DNA of 7,886 nucleotides from Chloroflexota bacterium (GTDB taxonomy: Bacteria; Chloroflexota; Dehalococcoidia; GIF9; UBA5629): NCBI GenBank assembly GCA_026389655.1, contig JAPLHL010000020.1, positions 1 to 7,886 of the forward strand. The letters are read 5' to 3'. Positions 1 through 5,906 of this stretch are shown one piece after another (within the stretch, counting starts at the first letter, position 1; each line of letters starts with the position of its first letter). The notes beneath the pieces are model-generated. The model had not been told where the DNA came from. It ran no database searches and was given only the letters and a program-made list of their open reading frames with translations. The translations under genes and the position numbers were made by a program.

Positions 1-2
1 AT

Positions 3-386
3 GACAGAATAAAATTAGCTAAAGGGTATTTACTGCAGCAAATTATTGAAAAATTACACATGGTAGTAGCCAATCTGCCATATATAGCCAGTGCCACCGT
101 GGCTCAACTTGCGCCGGAAATATCTAAGCATGAACCACTGGTTGCTCTGGATGGTGGGATACATGGCACAGGGCTGTTTCGAGACTTGATTGAACAGGCC
201 AGGCAAAAACTCAAGCCCGGCGGCGCACTACTCATGGAAATCGGACTGGGGCAGGACGAGGAAGTCGCACTTATGGGAAGTCAGGTCTTTCCCGGAACAG
301 AGGTTTCGTTTATCAAAGATTTGCAGGGCATAAAGAGAGTCATTGTAATGAGATATAAAACTGTTGACCAAGGCCCTGAATTATGA
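3..386 (+). CDS. prmC: Peptide chain release factor N5-glutamine methyltransferase (PrmC/HemK family), C-terminal part
   Basis: Partial gene: the reading frame is open to the left edge (from base 3) and ends at TGA 384-386, so the first in-window ATG (60) is not the true start. PrmC methylates the Gln of the GGQ motif in release factors RF1/RF2, using S-adenosylmethionine, in the cytoplasm. The visible part holds the family's substrate-binding motif as VANLPYI (normally NPPYI), then the HEPLVALDGG block, the RDLIEQA helix, the KPGGALLMEIG strand-turn and a C-terminal KDLQGIKRVIV strand. All are in the usual PrmC order. The N-terminal helical domain and SAM motif I lie outside the window. Residues just before NLPY read KGYLL and KLHMVV, where GDLL and a D before the strand are more usual, so the pocket may be atypical. 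The next gene starts 128 bases later with its own strong SD, so co-transcription is uncertain. Another N6/N5-type class I methyltransferase is a less likely alternative. Confidence 0.85.
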   Translation, partial: DRIKLAKGYLLQQIIEKLHMVVANLPYIASATVAQLAPEISKHEPLVALDGGIHGTGLFRDLIEQARQKLKPGGALLMEIGLGQDEEVALMGSQVFPGTEVSFIKDLQGIKRVIVMRYKTVDQGPEL

Positions 387-472
387 GACGATAAACAGAA
401 ATATTGCTTTGAAAATCACGTTTGATTGTCTCAGGGTTATATAAGAGGATAAAGATATCGAGTTGTTCCAGT

Positions 473-512
473 TAATAAACCCTCCTTCTCCAAATACTAT
501 GCGGAGGTATTA
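473..512 (+). promoter_or_regulatory. Possible hairpin covering the Shine-Dalgarno site of the lipoprotein gene
   Basis: The SD GGAGGT (503-508) precedes the ATG at 515 by six bases. CCTCC at 481-485 can pair with GGAGG 503-507, and TAATA 473-477 with TATTA 508-512, leaving AAC as a bulge and a 17-base loop. The stem would bury the whole SD. Pairing is seen directly; any regulatory role is inference. No clear promoter was found in 387-472. Confidence 0.4.
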
Positions 513-514
513 GC

Positions 515-1576
515 ATGAGAATATTACCCGTCTTGCTGGCGGTCATCCTGGTCTTTACAGCTTGTGGTCATATCAGCCTCAAGCCTGGCGTTAAAAAGCC
601 TGCCACTACCACAGTACCTAAAAATGAGCAGTCTGTGAATACACCTGCAGCAACGTCACCTGCAGCAACGTCACAGGCAGCAACGTCACAGGCAGCCGTT
701 AATGTGCGGATTACGATTGTACCCCCTCCAGATATTCAGAGCGGCGATGGCGTTGCCGGTAGCAGTTATATATTCACGGTTACTAATGAAGGCCTGCCCG
801 TTGGAGCAACGTATACCTGGTTTATTGATGAGCAACCTGGAGGTAACGGCGATAAAGGCACGTTTACGTTCAGTGTAGCTAAACCGTACATCATAAAGGT
901 CGTGGCTACCTGGACGGATGCCAGCGGGGTAACTCAGAGGGCGAATAGCTCTCTAACTGTTGACATTCAGTCTAAACCTAAGTTGACTATCAATTTTCCT
1001 GACGGCTTGAATGGTATGGTGGGGCAAGCTTATCGCTTTTCAGCAAAATCGGAGGGCATACCGATTCAGGCGGCTTATACCTATTACGCTGATGAAAGCA
1101 TGATAGGTACCGGTGACTGCAATTATGTTGCCAGGTTTACACCCCAATATACAAAAAACAGTCCATACGTTATAAAAGTAACGGCGCAGTGGACTACCCT
1201 TGCAGGTACACAAACGGCTAACGACTCTGTAAAGTTTACCGTTACAGGCACACAAGCGGCTAACGGCTCTGTCATGTTCCAGGTTGAAGGTAAGCCCTCG
1301 CTATCACTGCGCATCCCGTCTGGAACGGGTGGCCCCGGGGTTGGGTATACATTCGTAGTGAAACCGGCCAATATACCTGCAGGCGCTATATACACCTGGT
1401 ACATTAATGGCATAGATGTTCATGCCGGTGGAATAGATGAGCTGACTGCATACGCCCCGGCCGGTTTCTTCGTGGGCGGTATGCAATACTCTATCCGCGT
1501 GGTGGCCGTGTGGAATAATAGTGCCGGGACCATGTTCACTACCAGTGCTGACGGAGTATTTACCTGCTATCGCTGA
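515..1576 (+). CDS. Predicted lipoprotein with three Ig/PKD-like beta repeats
   Basis: No known function is recognised. The 353-residue product starts with a short hydrophobic signal (residues 4-16) ending VFTAC, a plausible lipobox with Cys17 as the lipid-anchored residue, so it should sit on the outer face of the membrane. Residues ~24-62 are a Pro/Ala/Thr/Ser linker with PAATS/QAATS repeats. Three homologous units follow at about 64-151, 156-244 and 262-353. Each has G-x-x-Y-x-F, then [LI]P-x-x-A-x-YT[WY][FY], then a YxI[KR]VxAxW strand (Trp133, Trp226, Trp333). This looks like an Ig-like or PKD-like beta sandwich. Unit 2 is followed by a duplicated 14-residue segment (231-244 / 245-258). 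The start is fixed by GGAGGT six bases upstream, and the stop is TGA. The gene stands alone between prmC and etf. A surface-binding or cell-envelope scaffold role is possible but unproven. Confidence 0.85.
   Translation: MRILPVLLAVILVFTACGHISLKPGVKKPATTTVPKNEQSVNTPAATSPAATSQAATSQAAVNVRITIVPPPDIQSGDGVAGSSYIFTVTNEGLPVGATYTWFIDEQPGGNGDKGTFTFSVAKPYIIKVVATWTDASGVTQRANSSLTVDIQSKPKLTINFPDGLNGMVGQAYRFSAKSEGIPIQAAYTYYADESMIGTGDCNYVARFTPQYTKNSPYVIKVTAQWTTLAGTQTANDSVKFTVTGTQAANGSVMFQVEGKPSLSLRIPSGTGGPGVGYTFVVKPANIPAGAIYTWYINGIDVHAGGIDELTAYAPAGFFVGGMQYSIRVVAVWNNSAGTMFTTSADGVFTCYR
644..688 (+). repeat. 15-base in-frame tandem repeat in the lipoprotein linker (3 units)
   Basis: Three consecutive 15-base units (644-658, 659-673, 674-688) encode PAATS, PAATS and QAATS, and a partial fourth (QAA) follows. 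Units one and two are identical; unit three differs only in its first codon (CAG for CCT). Because the unit is a multiple of three, copy-number change would alter linker length without a frameshift. Confidence 0.85.
1205..1288 (+). repeat. 42-base tandem duplication inside the lipoprotein gene
   Basis: Segments 1205-1246 and 1247-1288 align without gaps, with 31 of 42 bases identical, and encode GTQTANDSVKFTVT and GTQAANGSVMFQVE (9 of 14 residues identical). The copy lies after the last strand of repeat 2, where the other repeats have no counterpart, so it is most likely an insertion by local duplication that has since diverged. Confidence 0.8.
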
Positions 1577-1592
1577 GGAGCAGCCCGCTCTC

Positions 1593-1613
1593 GTATCCCT
1601 GATGGAGGGATAC
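1593..1613 (+). terminator. Hairpin after the lipoprotein gene, possible weak terminator
   Basis: GTATCCCT (1593-1600) and AGGGATAC (1606-1613) form a perfect 8-base stem with a GATGG loop, 17 bases past the stop codon. There is no T-run after it (CTGTAGGG follows), so it is not a standard intrinsic terminator. It could act with Rho, protect the 3' end of the mRNA, or be incidental. Confidence 0.35.
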
Positions 1614-1740
1614 CTGTAGGGTGAGAAAACAGCCTGTGTTATGGGGTGGAGGTTATTGAAAGAGTGATTCCCCTGTAAAAGGGCAGGATGGGGAAATATT
1701 TAACATGGTGAATACTTATTTGCTCAATCTATGATTTCCG

Positions 1741-1758
1741 TGCAAAAACGACTTTGCA
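1741..1758. promoter_or_regulatory. Inverted repeat upstream of the etf promoter (candidate regulator site)
   Basis: TGCAAA (1741-1746) and TTTGCA (1753-1758) are perfect inverted arms around AACGAC. The site sits 37 bases upstream of the -35 box of the etf promoter, a position suited to a dimeric regulator. Function is inferred only from symmetry and position. Confidence 0.3.
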
Positions 1759-1795
1759 GGGATAAATAGAGCGATAAAAATGGCCATTCCGAGTT

Positions 1796-1824
1796 TTGAC
1801 AATGATATAGGTTTATTGTAAACT
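1796..1824 (+). promoter_or_regulatory. Sigma-70-type promoter of the etfBA operon
   Basis: TTGACA (1796-1801, perfect -35) is followed after exactly 17 bases by TAAACT (1819-1824, 4 of 6 match to TATAAT). Transcription would start near 1831, giving a leader of about 47 bases before etfB. Confidence 0.6.
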
Positions 1825-1832
1825 TCCCGATT

Positions 1833-1849
1833 GGTTAATTTTGTTAACC
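1833..1849. promoter_or_regulatory. Palindrome at the etf transcript start (candidate operator)
   Basis: GGTTAA (1833-1838) and TTAACC (1844-1849) are perfect inverted arms around TTTTG. The site would cover roughly +2 to +19 of the etf transcript, a position where a bound repressor blocks initiation or early elongation. The regulator is not in the window and its family cannot be told. Confidence 0.4.
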
Positions 1850-1877
1850 TAATATCAAAAAGGGGTGAATTGCTACC

Positions 1878-2333
1878 ATGAACATGATCGTCTGCTGTAA
1901 ACAGGTACTCGATCCGGAAGCAGCTCCATCCACATTTAAACTGGACGCTGCAAATAACAGGATGGTCCAGCCACCTGAAGTTAAGCCGGTGGTAAGCCCT
2001 TATGATGAACAGGCAGTTGAAGCTGCGCTGCGCATAAAGGACAAAGACAAAACCCAAAAAATAAGTATCATCAGTCTTGGTAATGGCCTGGTCCGTGATG
2101 TTGTTAAAAAGCCTCTTTCCATGGGCGCCGACGAGTTGATATTACTAGAGGATCCGGCGTTTGAAGGTGGCGATAGCTATGCCGTTGCATCCGCTCTTGC
2201 GGCTGCTATAAAGAAAGTGGGGCAATTCGACCTCATATTCTTCGGCAGGCAGGAATCTGAATGGGATGATGGCCAGGTAGGTACCGGTGTTGCCGAGATT
2301 CTGGGCATCCCCAGCGTGACAGTTGCCAAGTAG
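1878..2333 (+). CDS. etfB: EtfB N-terminal part as read to the in-frame TAG (151 aa)
   Basis: If TAG at 2331-2333 is read as stop, this is the product: the N-terminal nucleotide-binding portion of EtfB, including the WDDGQVGTG AMP-binding loop, ending after SVTVAK. It would lack the rest of the shared fold and the C-terminal arm that wraps around EtfA, so it is not expected to work alone. It carries the operon's promoter and its own SD. Confidence 0.6.
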   Translation: MNMIVCCKQVLDPEAAPSTFKLDAANNRMVQPPEVKPVVSPYDEQAVEAALRIKDKDKTQKISIISLGNGLVRDVVKKPLSMGADELILLEDPAFEGGDSYAVASALAAAIKKVGQFDLIFFGRQESEWDDGQVGTGVAEILGIPSVTVAK

Positions 2334-2684
2334 GTGGAGGATATTGGCGGTGGAAAAGTCAGGGTAGAGAGAATCGTTGCTGACGGCTTCCAGGTGGTTG
2401 AAGTATCGACGCCTGCAGTCATTACTGTAAGTAACGAGCTTGGCGAAGCCCGCTATGCCACCTTGAAGGGTATTATGGCAGCCAGTAAGAAGCAGCCCAT
2501 CGTCTGGAAACCCGCTGATATTGGCCTGGATGCTGCAAAGGTCGGTTCCGCAGCCAGGAAAGCAAAGATAGTAAAGCTGTTCCAGCCCGTGAAAGAAGGC
2601 AAATGCGAAATCGTTACTGCTGATTCACCGGCCGAAGCGGCAGCCTTGCTCGCACAGAAACTGCGCGACAACAAGGTCATTTAA
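2334..2684 (+). CDS. etfB: EtfB C-terminal part after the in-frame TAG (116 aa, possible GTG start)
   Basis: The frame continues without a shift directly after the TAG, and the next codon is GTG, so restart by terminating ribosomes is conceivable. No good SD sits at a proper distance from that GTG; GGTGGAGG overlaps it rather than preceding it. The product would hold the second half of EtfB (EtfB signature-like VERIVADG...P, RYATLKGIMAASKK and the C-terminal arm). The stop TAA lies 33 bases before etfA. An independent gene is unlikely. Confidence 0.45.
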   Translation: MEDIGGGKVRVERIVADGFQVVEVSTPAVITVSNELGEARYATLKGIMAASKKQPIVWKPADIGLDAAKVGSAARKAKIVKLFQPVKEGKCEIVTADSPAEAAALLAQKLRDNKVI

Positions 2685-2717
2685 CGCTACTATCAGGATT
2701 ATTAATAGGAGGATACA

Positions 2718-3716
2718 ATGGCTGATAATAAAGGTATTCTGGTTGTAGGTGAACTTGGGGAAGGTAAATTACTGCCGATTACGGCTGAATTACTTGGCGC
2801 AGGCAGGCGTCTTGCAGATGAATTGAAGGAATCACTTAGCTGCATTTTGATCAGCGACAAAGTTGGCGATATTGCCAAGGCTGCAGTTGCTGCCGGCGCT
2901 GATAAGGTCTGTGTCGCTGAAGATGCACAGCTCAAGGATTACCAGACCGATACGTTTATGCAGGTCATGGAAAAAGCCGTCGCTGAGTTGGCGCCTAGGA
3001 TCATATTAATGGGACAGACGTCCCTGGGCCGTGACCTTGCTCCCCGCCTGGCTTTCAAGTTGGAAGTTGCGGCGGTTATGGACTGTTTGGAACTTGCTAT
3101 TGATGCAGCTACCAAAGCAATGAATTGCACCCGCCCGGTTTACGGCGGCAATGCCAGGGCGGTTTTTACCACTGATGGGCTACCCCAGATAGCCACTGTC
3201 CGTCAGAAGGCCAGTACGCCTCTGGCGCCGGATGCCGGCAGAAAGGGCGATATTGTACCGTTGGCCGTATCTCTGGATGCATCCAAAATACGTGTCAAGG
3301 TGCTTGAGACAGTCAAAGAAGAAGTCACCGGTATTAAGATTGAGGACGCCCAGGCGGTGGTATCGGGTGGACGTGGCGTAGGTGGTCCCGAGCCGTTCAG
3401 TAATGAGCTTCTGGAACTTGCCAAAGTGCTCAAAGGCGCAGTTGGCGCATCAAGGCCTCCTTGTGACAACAAGTGGGTACCTGATTCTATCCAGGTGGGT
3501 CTCACAGGCAAGATTATTGCTCCTGAGCTCTACATTGCAGTAGCTATTTCCGGCTCAAGTCAGCATATGTCGGGCTGCTCAGGCTCCAAGACCATCGTTG
3601 CTATCAATAAGGACCCTGAAGCCAATATATTCAAAGAAGCACGCTTCGGCGTGGTTGGCGACTGGAAAGTTATTGTTCCTGCTTTCACAGCGAAAGTAAA
3701 GCAGTTGCTCCAGTAA
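2718..3716 (+). CDS. etfA: Electron transfer flavoprotein alpha subunit
   Basis: The intact 332-residue protein has normal EtfA length. Residues ~1-190 form the N-terminal Rossmann-like domain shared with EtfB (GRDLAPRLA at 105-112, TRPVYGGNA at 138-146). Residues ~200-332 form the FAD domain with its binding landmarks in order: SGGRGVGGPE (217-225), GASRP (243-247), QVGLTGK (259-265), the EtfA signature LYIAVAISGSSQH (271-283, with His283), KTIVAINKDPEANIF (291-305) and GVVGDW (311-316). It binds FAD and pairs with EtfB to pass electrons from flavin dehydrogenases to an acceptor such as ETF:quinone oxidoreductase. SD AGGAGG (2708-2713) is four bases before the ATG. It follows etfB by 33 bases, so the two are one operon. 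The gene ends TAA-TAG in tandem, then the terminator. The signature is slightly unusual in having SSQH rather than the common [AV]IQH. The physiological partner is not in the window. Confidence 0.95.
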   Translation: MADNKGILVVGELGEGKLLPITAELLGAGRRLADELKESLSCILISDKVGDIAKAAVAAGADKVCVAEDAQLKDYQTDTFMQVMEKAVAELAPRIILMGQTSLGRDLAPRLAFKLEVAAVMDCLELAIDAATKAMNCTRPVYGGNARAVFTTDGLPQIATVRQKASTPLAPDAGRKGDIVPLAVSLDASKIRVKVLETVKEEVTGIKIEDAQAVVSGGRGVGGPEPFSNELLELAKVLKGAVGASRPPCDNKWVPDSIQVGLTGKIIAPELYIAVAISGSSQHMSGCSGSKTIVAINKDPEANIFKEARFGVVGDWKVIVPAFTAKVKQLLQ

Positions 3717-3741
3717 TAGTCCGTCTGATTAAAGTATAAAT

Positions 3742-3773
3742 AAAAGGCCCTGCCAAAACGGCAGGGCCTTTTT
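3742..3773. terminator. Bidirectional intrinsic terminator between etfA and the EF-G gene
   Basis: A perfect 9-base GC-rich stem, GGCCCTGCC (3746-3754) with GGCAGGGCC (3760-3768), has loop AAAAC and is flanked by AAAA on the left and TTTTT on the right. Read on either strand it is a GC hairpin followed by a U-run, so it can end both the etf transcript (+) and the EF-G transcript (-), whose stop codons lie about 26 and 20 bases away. Confidence 0.92.
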
Positions 3774-3792
3774 ATTAACCATAGGAAACGCT

Positions 3793-5862
3793 TTATTCTT
3801 GCTTTGCTGCGGCCTTATGAGCGGCGATGATCTTCTGGGTCTGGAGCGCCGGCACGGGCTCGTAGTGGTCGAACGCTATTGTGAATGTACCACTGCCCTG
3901 CGTCATAGAGCGCAGGTCGATAGCATAGAGCAATACCTCGGACTGGGGCGCCTGTGCCTGAATAACATTAAAACCCTGGTTGGGATTCATTCCGAGTACG
4001 CGTGACCGCTTTGTATTCAGGTCGCCGATAATGTCCCCGGTGAACGAGTCTGGTACTGTGACTGTCATATGCATAATCGGTTCCAGCAGCACTGGAGACC
4101 CGTCTAACATACCTTTCTTAAATGCCTGGGCGGATGCTATCTTGAATGCCATTTCGGATGAGTCCACGGGGTGGAAACTGCCATCGTAAAGCGTTACTTT
4201 CATGTCAACGGCCGGGTTACCTGCCAGCACGCCTTCCATGCGTGCTTCCTTGATACCCTTATCTACCGCAGGTATATAATTCTTCGGCACGGAACCGCCT
4301 ACTACCTTTGCCTCGAATACGAAACCGCTGCCCGGTGGGAGTGGTTCCATCCTTATGAGCACATGACCGTATTGACCGTGTCCTCCGGTCTGTTTCTTGT
4401 GTTTATATTCGGCCTCGACAGGGACCGTGATTGTTTCCTTGTAAGGGACCCTGGGTACTTCGAGATTGACCTCCACACCGAATTTGCGGTGCAGCCGGCT
4501 GGCGCCGATCTCCAGGTGGGTGTCGCCCATGCCGCTTAGAAGTAATTCTCCAATATCTGCTTCACGCTGAGTTTTCAGGCTGGGATCCTCTTCGCAAATC
4601 CTGGCCAGGCCTGTGCTCATTTTATCCAGGTCTGCCTTGGACTTGGGAAATACTGCCTTGCTTAAAATCGGTGCCGGATATTTAATGGGCGTCAGCTTCA
4701 ATGCATGCTCTTTGACTCCCAGCGTATCTCCGGAAACCGTATTAGCCAGTTTGACAACCATGCCCATATCTCCTGTGCCAACCTGGTTGACTGCCTCCTG
4801 GTTCTTGCCGTGGGGTATGGAGACTTGTCCAACCCTTTCCACCGAGCCTTTATTAACATTCCATACCTGTGAATTGCTGGAAAAAACACCGGAATAGACG
4901 CGCAGGTAACTGATCTTGCCGACATGCGGATCGGTTGTTGTTTTAAACACCAGCGCGGTCAGAGGAGAATCGGCGGCTGGCTTAACGGACTCTTCAGCGC
5001 CCTTGGCATTAGTTGCTTTAACGGGCCCTGCGGTAACCGGTGATGGCAGGTAGTCCACAATCGCATCAAGCAGTGCTACCGCGCCGTTATTGGTGAGGCC
5101 GGAGCCGGCAAGCACCGGGACAACTGCTCCTTGAAGTATAGATTCACTTAAACACTTATATATTTCTTCTGTTGTAATCTCGCCGCCATCGAGGTACCTG
5201 GTCATTATTTCATCGTTGATCTCAACAACTGCCTCGATCAGCTTCTCCCTGGCGCTATCCACGTCTTTCATCATGGCATCCGGGATTTCGATCTCTTTTG
5301 CAGGCGCTCCCGCATATGCCTTTTTAGCGATAATATCGATCACACCTTTAAAAGCTTTCTGTGAACCGATGGGTATCTGGATGGGCAGGCACCGTGGGTT
5401 CAATTTACTCTGGATTTGTTCGAGTGTACCTGCAAAATTAGCGTTTTCACGGTCCATCTTATTTATATAAATGAGACGGGGCAACTTGGCATCTGTTGTA
5501 TATCCCCATACCTGCTCTGTGCCGACTTCTACGCCCGATGCTGCGCAGACCAGGATGACCGCTGCCTCGCTTATTCTCAAAGCTGCTCTTACTTCGCCCA
5601 CAAAGTCCGGGTAGCCTGGAGTATCGATAATATTTATCTTGGTATTTTTCCAGGTTGCTGGTAGTATGGTTAGGTTAATACTTATTCTGTGCTTGATTTC
5701 GTCGGGATCATAGTCGGAGGCGGTTGTACCATCCGCAACATTACCAATTCTTGTAATGGCTCCGGCATCGAACAGCATTGCTTCAGCCAGTGAAGTTTTG
5801 CCTGAGCCGGAATGTGACAGGAGGGCGACATTGCGAATTTTATCAGGTCCAGATTGCTGCAT
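3793..5862 (-). CDS. fusA: Elongation factor G family GTPase (EF-G-like paralogue type)
   Basis: The 689-residue protein has all EF-G domains. The GTPase domain (~1-275) has G1 SHSGSGKTS (16-24), G2-region GTTASDYDPDE (45-55), G3 DTPGYPDF (80-87), G4 NKMD (134-137) and a G5-type GSGLTNNGA (253-261). Domain II is ~300-390, III ~400-475, IV ~480-590 (TGGHGQYGHV loop, YIPAVDKGIKEA, and FHPVDSSEMAFK with His564 matching the translocation-linked His583 of E. coli EF-G), and V ~600-680. It should bind the ribosome and drive tRNA-mRNA movement or ribosome recycling. G3 has Tyr84 where classical EF-G has the catalytic-site His (DTPGH), and G2 has GTT-x-x-D-Y instead of the usual form. Both features fit the EF-G-like/EF-G2 paralogue group rather than the main FusA in the str operon, and no rpsL, rpsG or tuf lies nearby. 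SD GAGGT is six bases before the ATG; the stop is TAA. Confidence 0.92.
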   Translation of the reverse strand: MQQSGPDKIRNVALLSHSGSGKTSLAEAMLFDAGAITRIGNVADGTTASDYDPDEIKHRISINLTILPATWKNTKINIIDTPGYPDFVGEVRAALRISEAAVILVCAASGVEVGTEQVWGYTTDAKLPRLIYINKMDRENANFAGTLEQIQSKLNPRCLPIQIPIGSQKAFKGVIDIIAKKAYAGAPAKEIEIPDAMMKDVDSAREKLIEAVVEINDEIMTRYLDGGEITTEEIYKCLSESILQGAVVPVLAGSGLTNNGAVALLDAIVDYLPSPVTAGPVKATNAKGAEESVKPAADSPLTALVFKTTTDPHVGKISYLRVYSGVFSSNSQVWNVNKGSVERVGQVSIPHGKNQEAVNQVGTGDMGMVVKLANTVSGDTLGVKEHALKLTPIKYPAPILSKAVFPKSKADLDKMSTGLARICEEDPSLKTQREADIGELLLSGMGDTHLEIGASRLHRKFGVEVNLEVPRVPYKETITVPVEAEYKHKKQTGGHGQYGHVLIRMEPLPPGSGFVFEAKVVGGSVPKNYIPAVDKGIKEARMEGVLAGNPAVDMKVTLYDGSFHPVDSSEMAFKIASAQAFKKGMLDGSPVLLEPIMHMTVTVPDSFTGDIIGDLNTKRSRVLGMNPNQGFNVIQAQAPQSEVLLYAIDLRSMTQGSGTFTIAFDHYEPVPALQTQKIIAAHKAAAKQE

Positions 5863-5906
5863 CTAAATACCTCGATTCTCGCTGAAATTTTGACGGGCAA
5901 TGACGA

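Larger units (their letters stand above)
1577..1877. other. 301-base spacer between the lipoprotein gene and the etf operon
   Basis: No credible coding sequence was seen here. It holds a hairpin just after the lipoprotein stop (1593-1613), weak overlapping stems around 1668-1695 (TTCCCC...GGGGAA), an inverted repeat at 1741-1758, the etf promoter (1796-1824), a palindrome over the expected transcript start (1833-1849), and the etfB ribosome binding site GGGGTGA (1862-1868). The minus-strand open frame that crosses into etfB lacks codon or family support. Confidence 0.7.
1878..2684 (+). pseudogene. etfB: Electron transfer flavoprotein beta subunit, full-length frame interrupted by one in-frame TAG
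   Basis: One continuous frame of 268 codons plus TAA, which is normal EtfB length, carries a single stop at codon 152 (TAG, 2331-2333). Before it, residues 1-151 hold the CCKQVLDP start, the SPYDEQAVEAALR helix, and the GRQ...WDDGQVGTG block (residues 123-137) that binds AMP in this family, followed by the LGIPSVT strand. After it come KVRVERIVADG...P, close to the EtfB signature, and the RYATLKGIMAASKK segment. EtfB with EtfA makes a heterodimeric FAD/AMP protein that carries electrons from dehydrogenases. Family members have Lys or Gln at the stop position, so one base change (AAG or CAG to TAG) explains it. SD GGGGTGA lies nine bases before ATG 1878. An in-frame ATG at 1884 is an alternative start. 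The cause may be a sequencing error, a fresh null mutation, or readthrough. Confidence 0.75.

Noticed and set aside
409..445. Promoter upstream of the lipoprotein gene (TTGAAA with TTATAT or TATAAG)
   Set aside because: Spacing is 22 bases or more for the plausible pairs, outside the normal range.
1123..1413. Minus-strand open frame inside the lipoprotein gene
   Set aside because: Complement of repeated beta-rich coding sequence; no SD or family features.
1716..2057. Minus-strand open frame of 113 codons across the etf promoter and etfB start
   Set aside because: It overlaps the promoter, both palindromes and the well-supported etfB; no recognisable family, no convincing SD, and odd composition (many Phe, His, Cys).
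2301..2314. Small hairpin CTGGG-CATC-CCCAG 16 bases before the etfB TAG, as a recoding signal
   Set aside because: Recoding stems are normally downstream of the stop, and this one is short and explained by coding sequence.
2334..2340. Independent restart site for a separate gene after the etfB TAG
   Set aside because: GGTGGAGG overlaps the GTG instead of preceding it by 5-9 bases, and both halves align with one EtfB, so a dedicated second gene is not supported. Restart remains only a possibility.
4171..4539. Plus-strand open frame of 122 codons opposite the EF-G-like gene
   Set aside because: It lies wholly inside a strongly supported EF-G coding region on the other strand; its sequence shows no family features and is a shadow of that gene.
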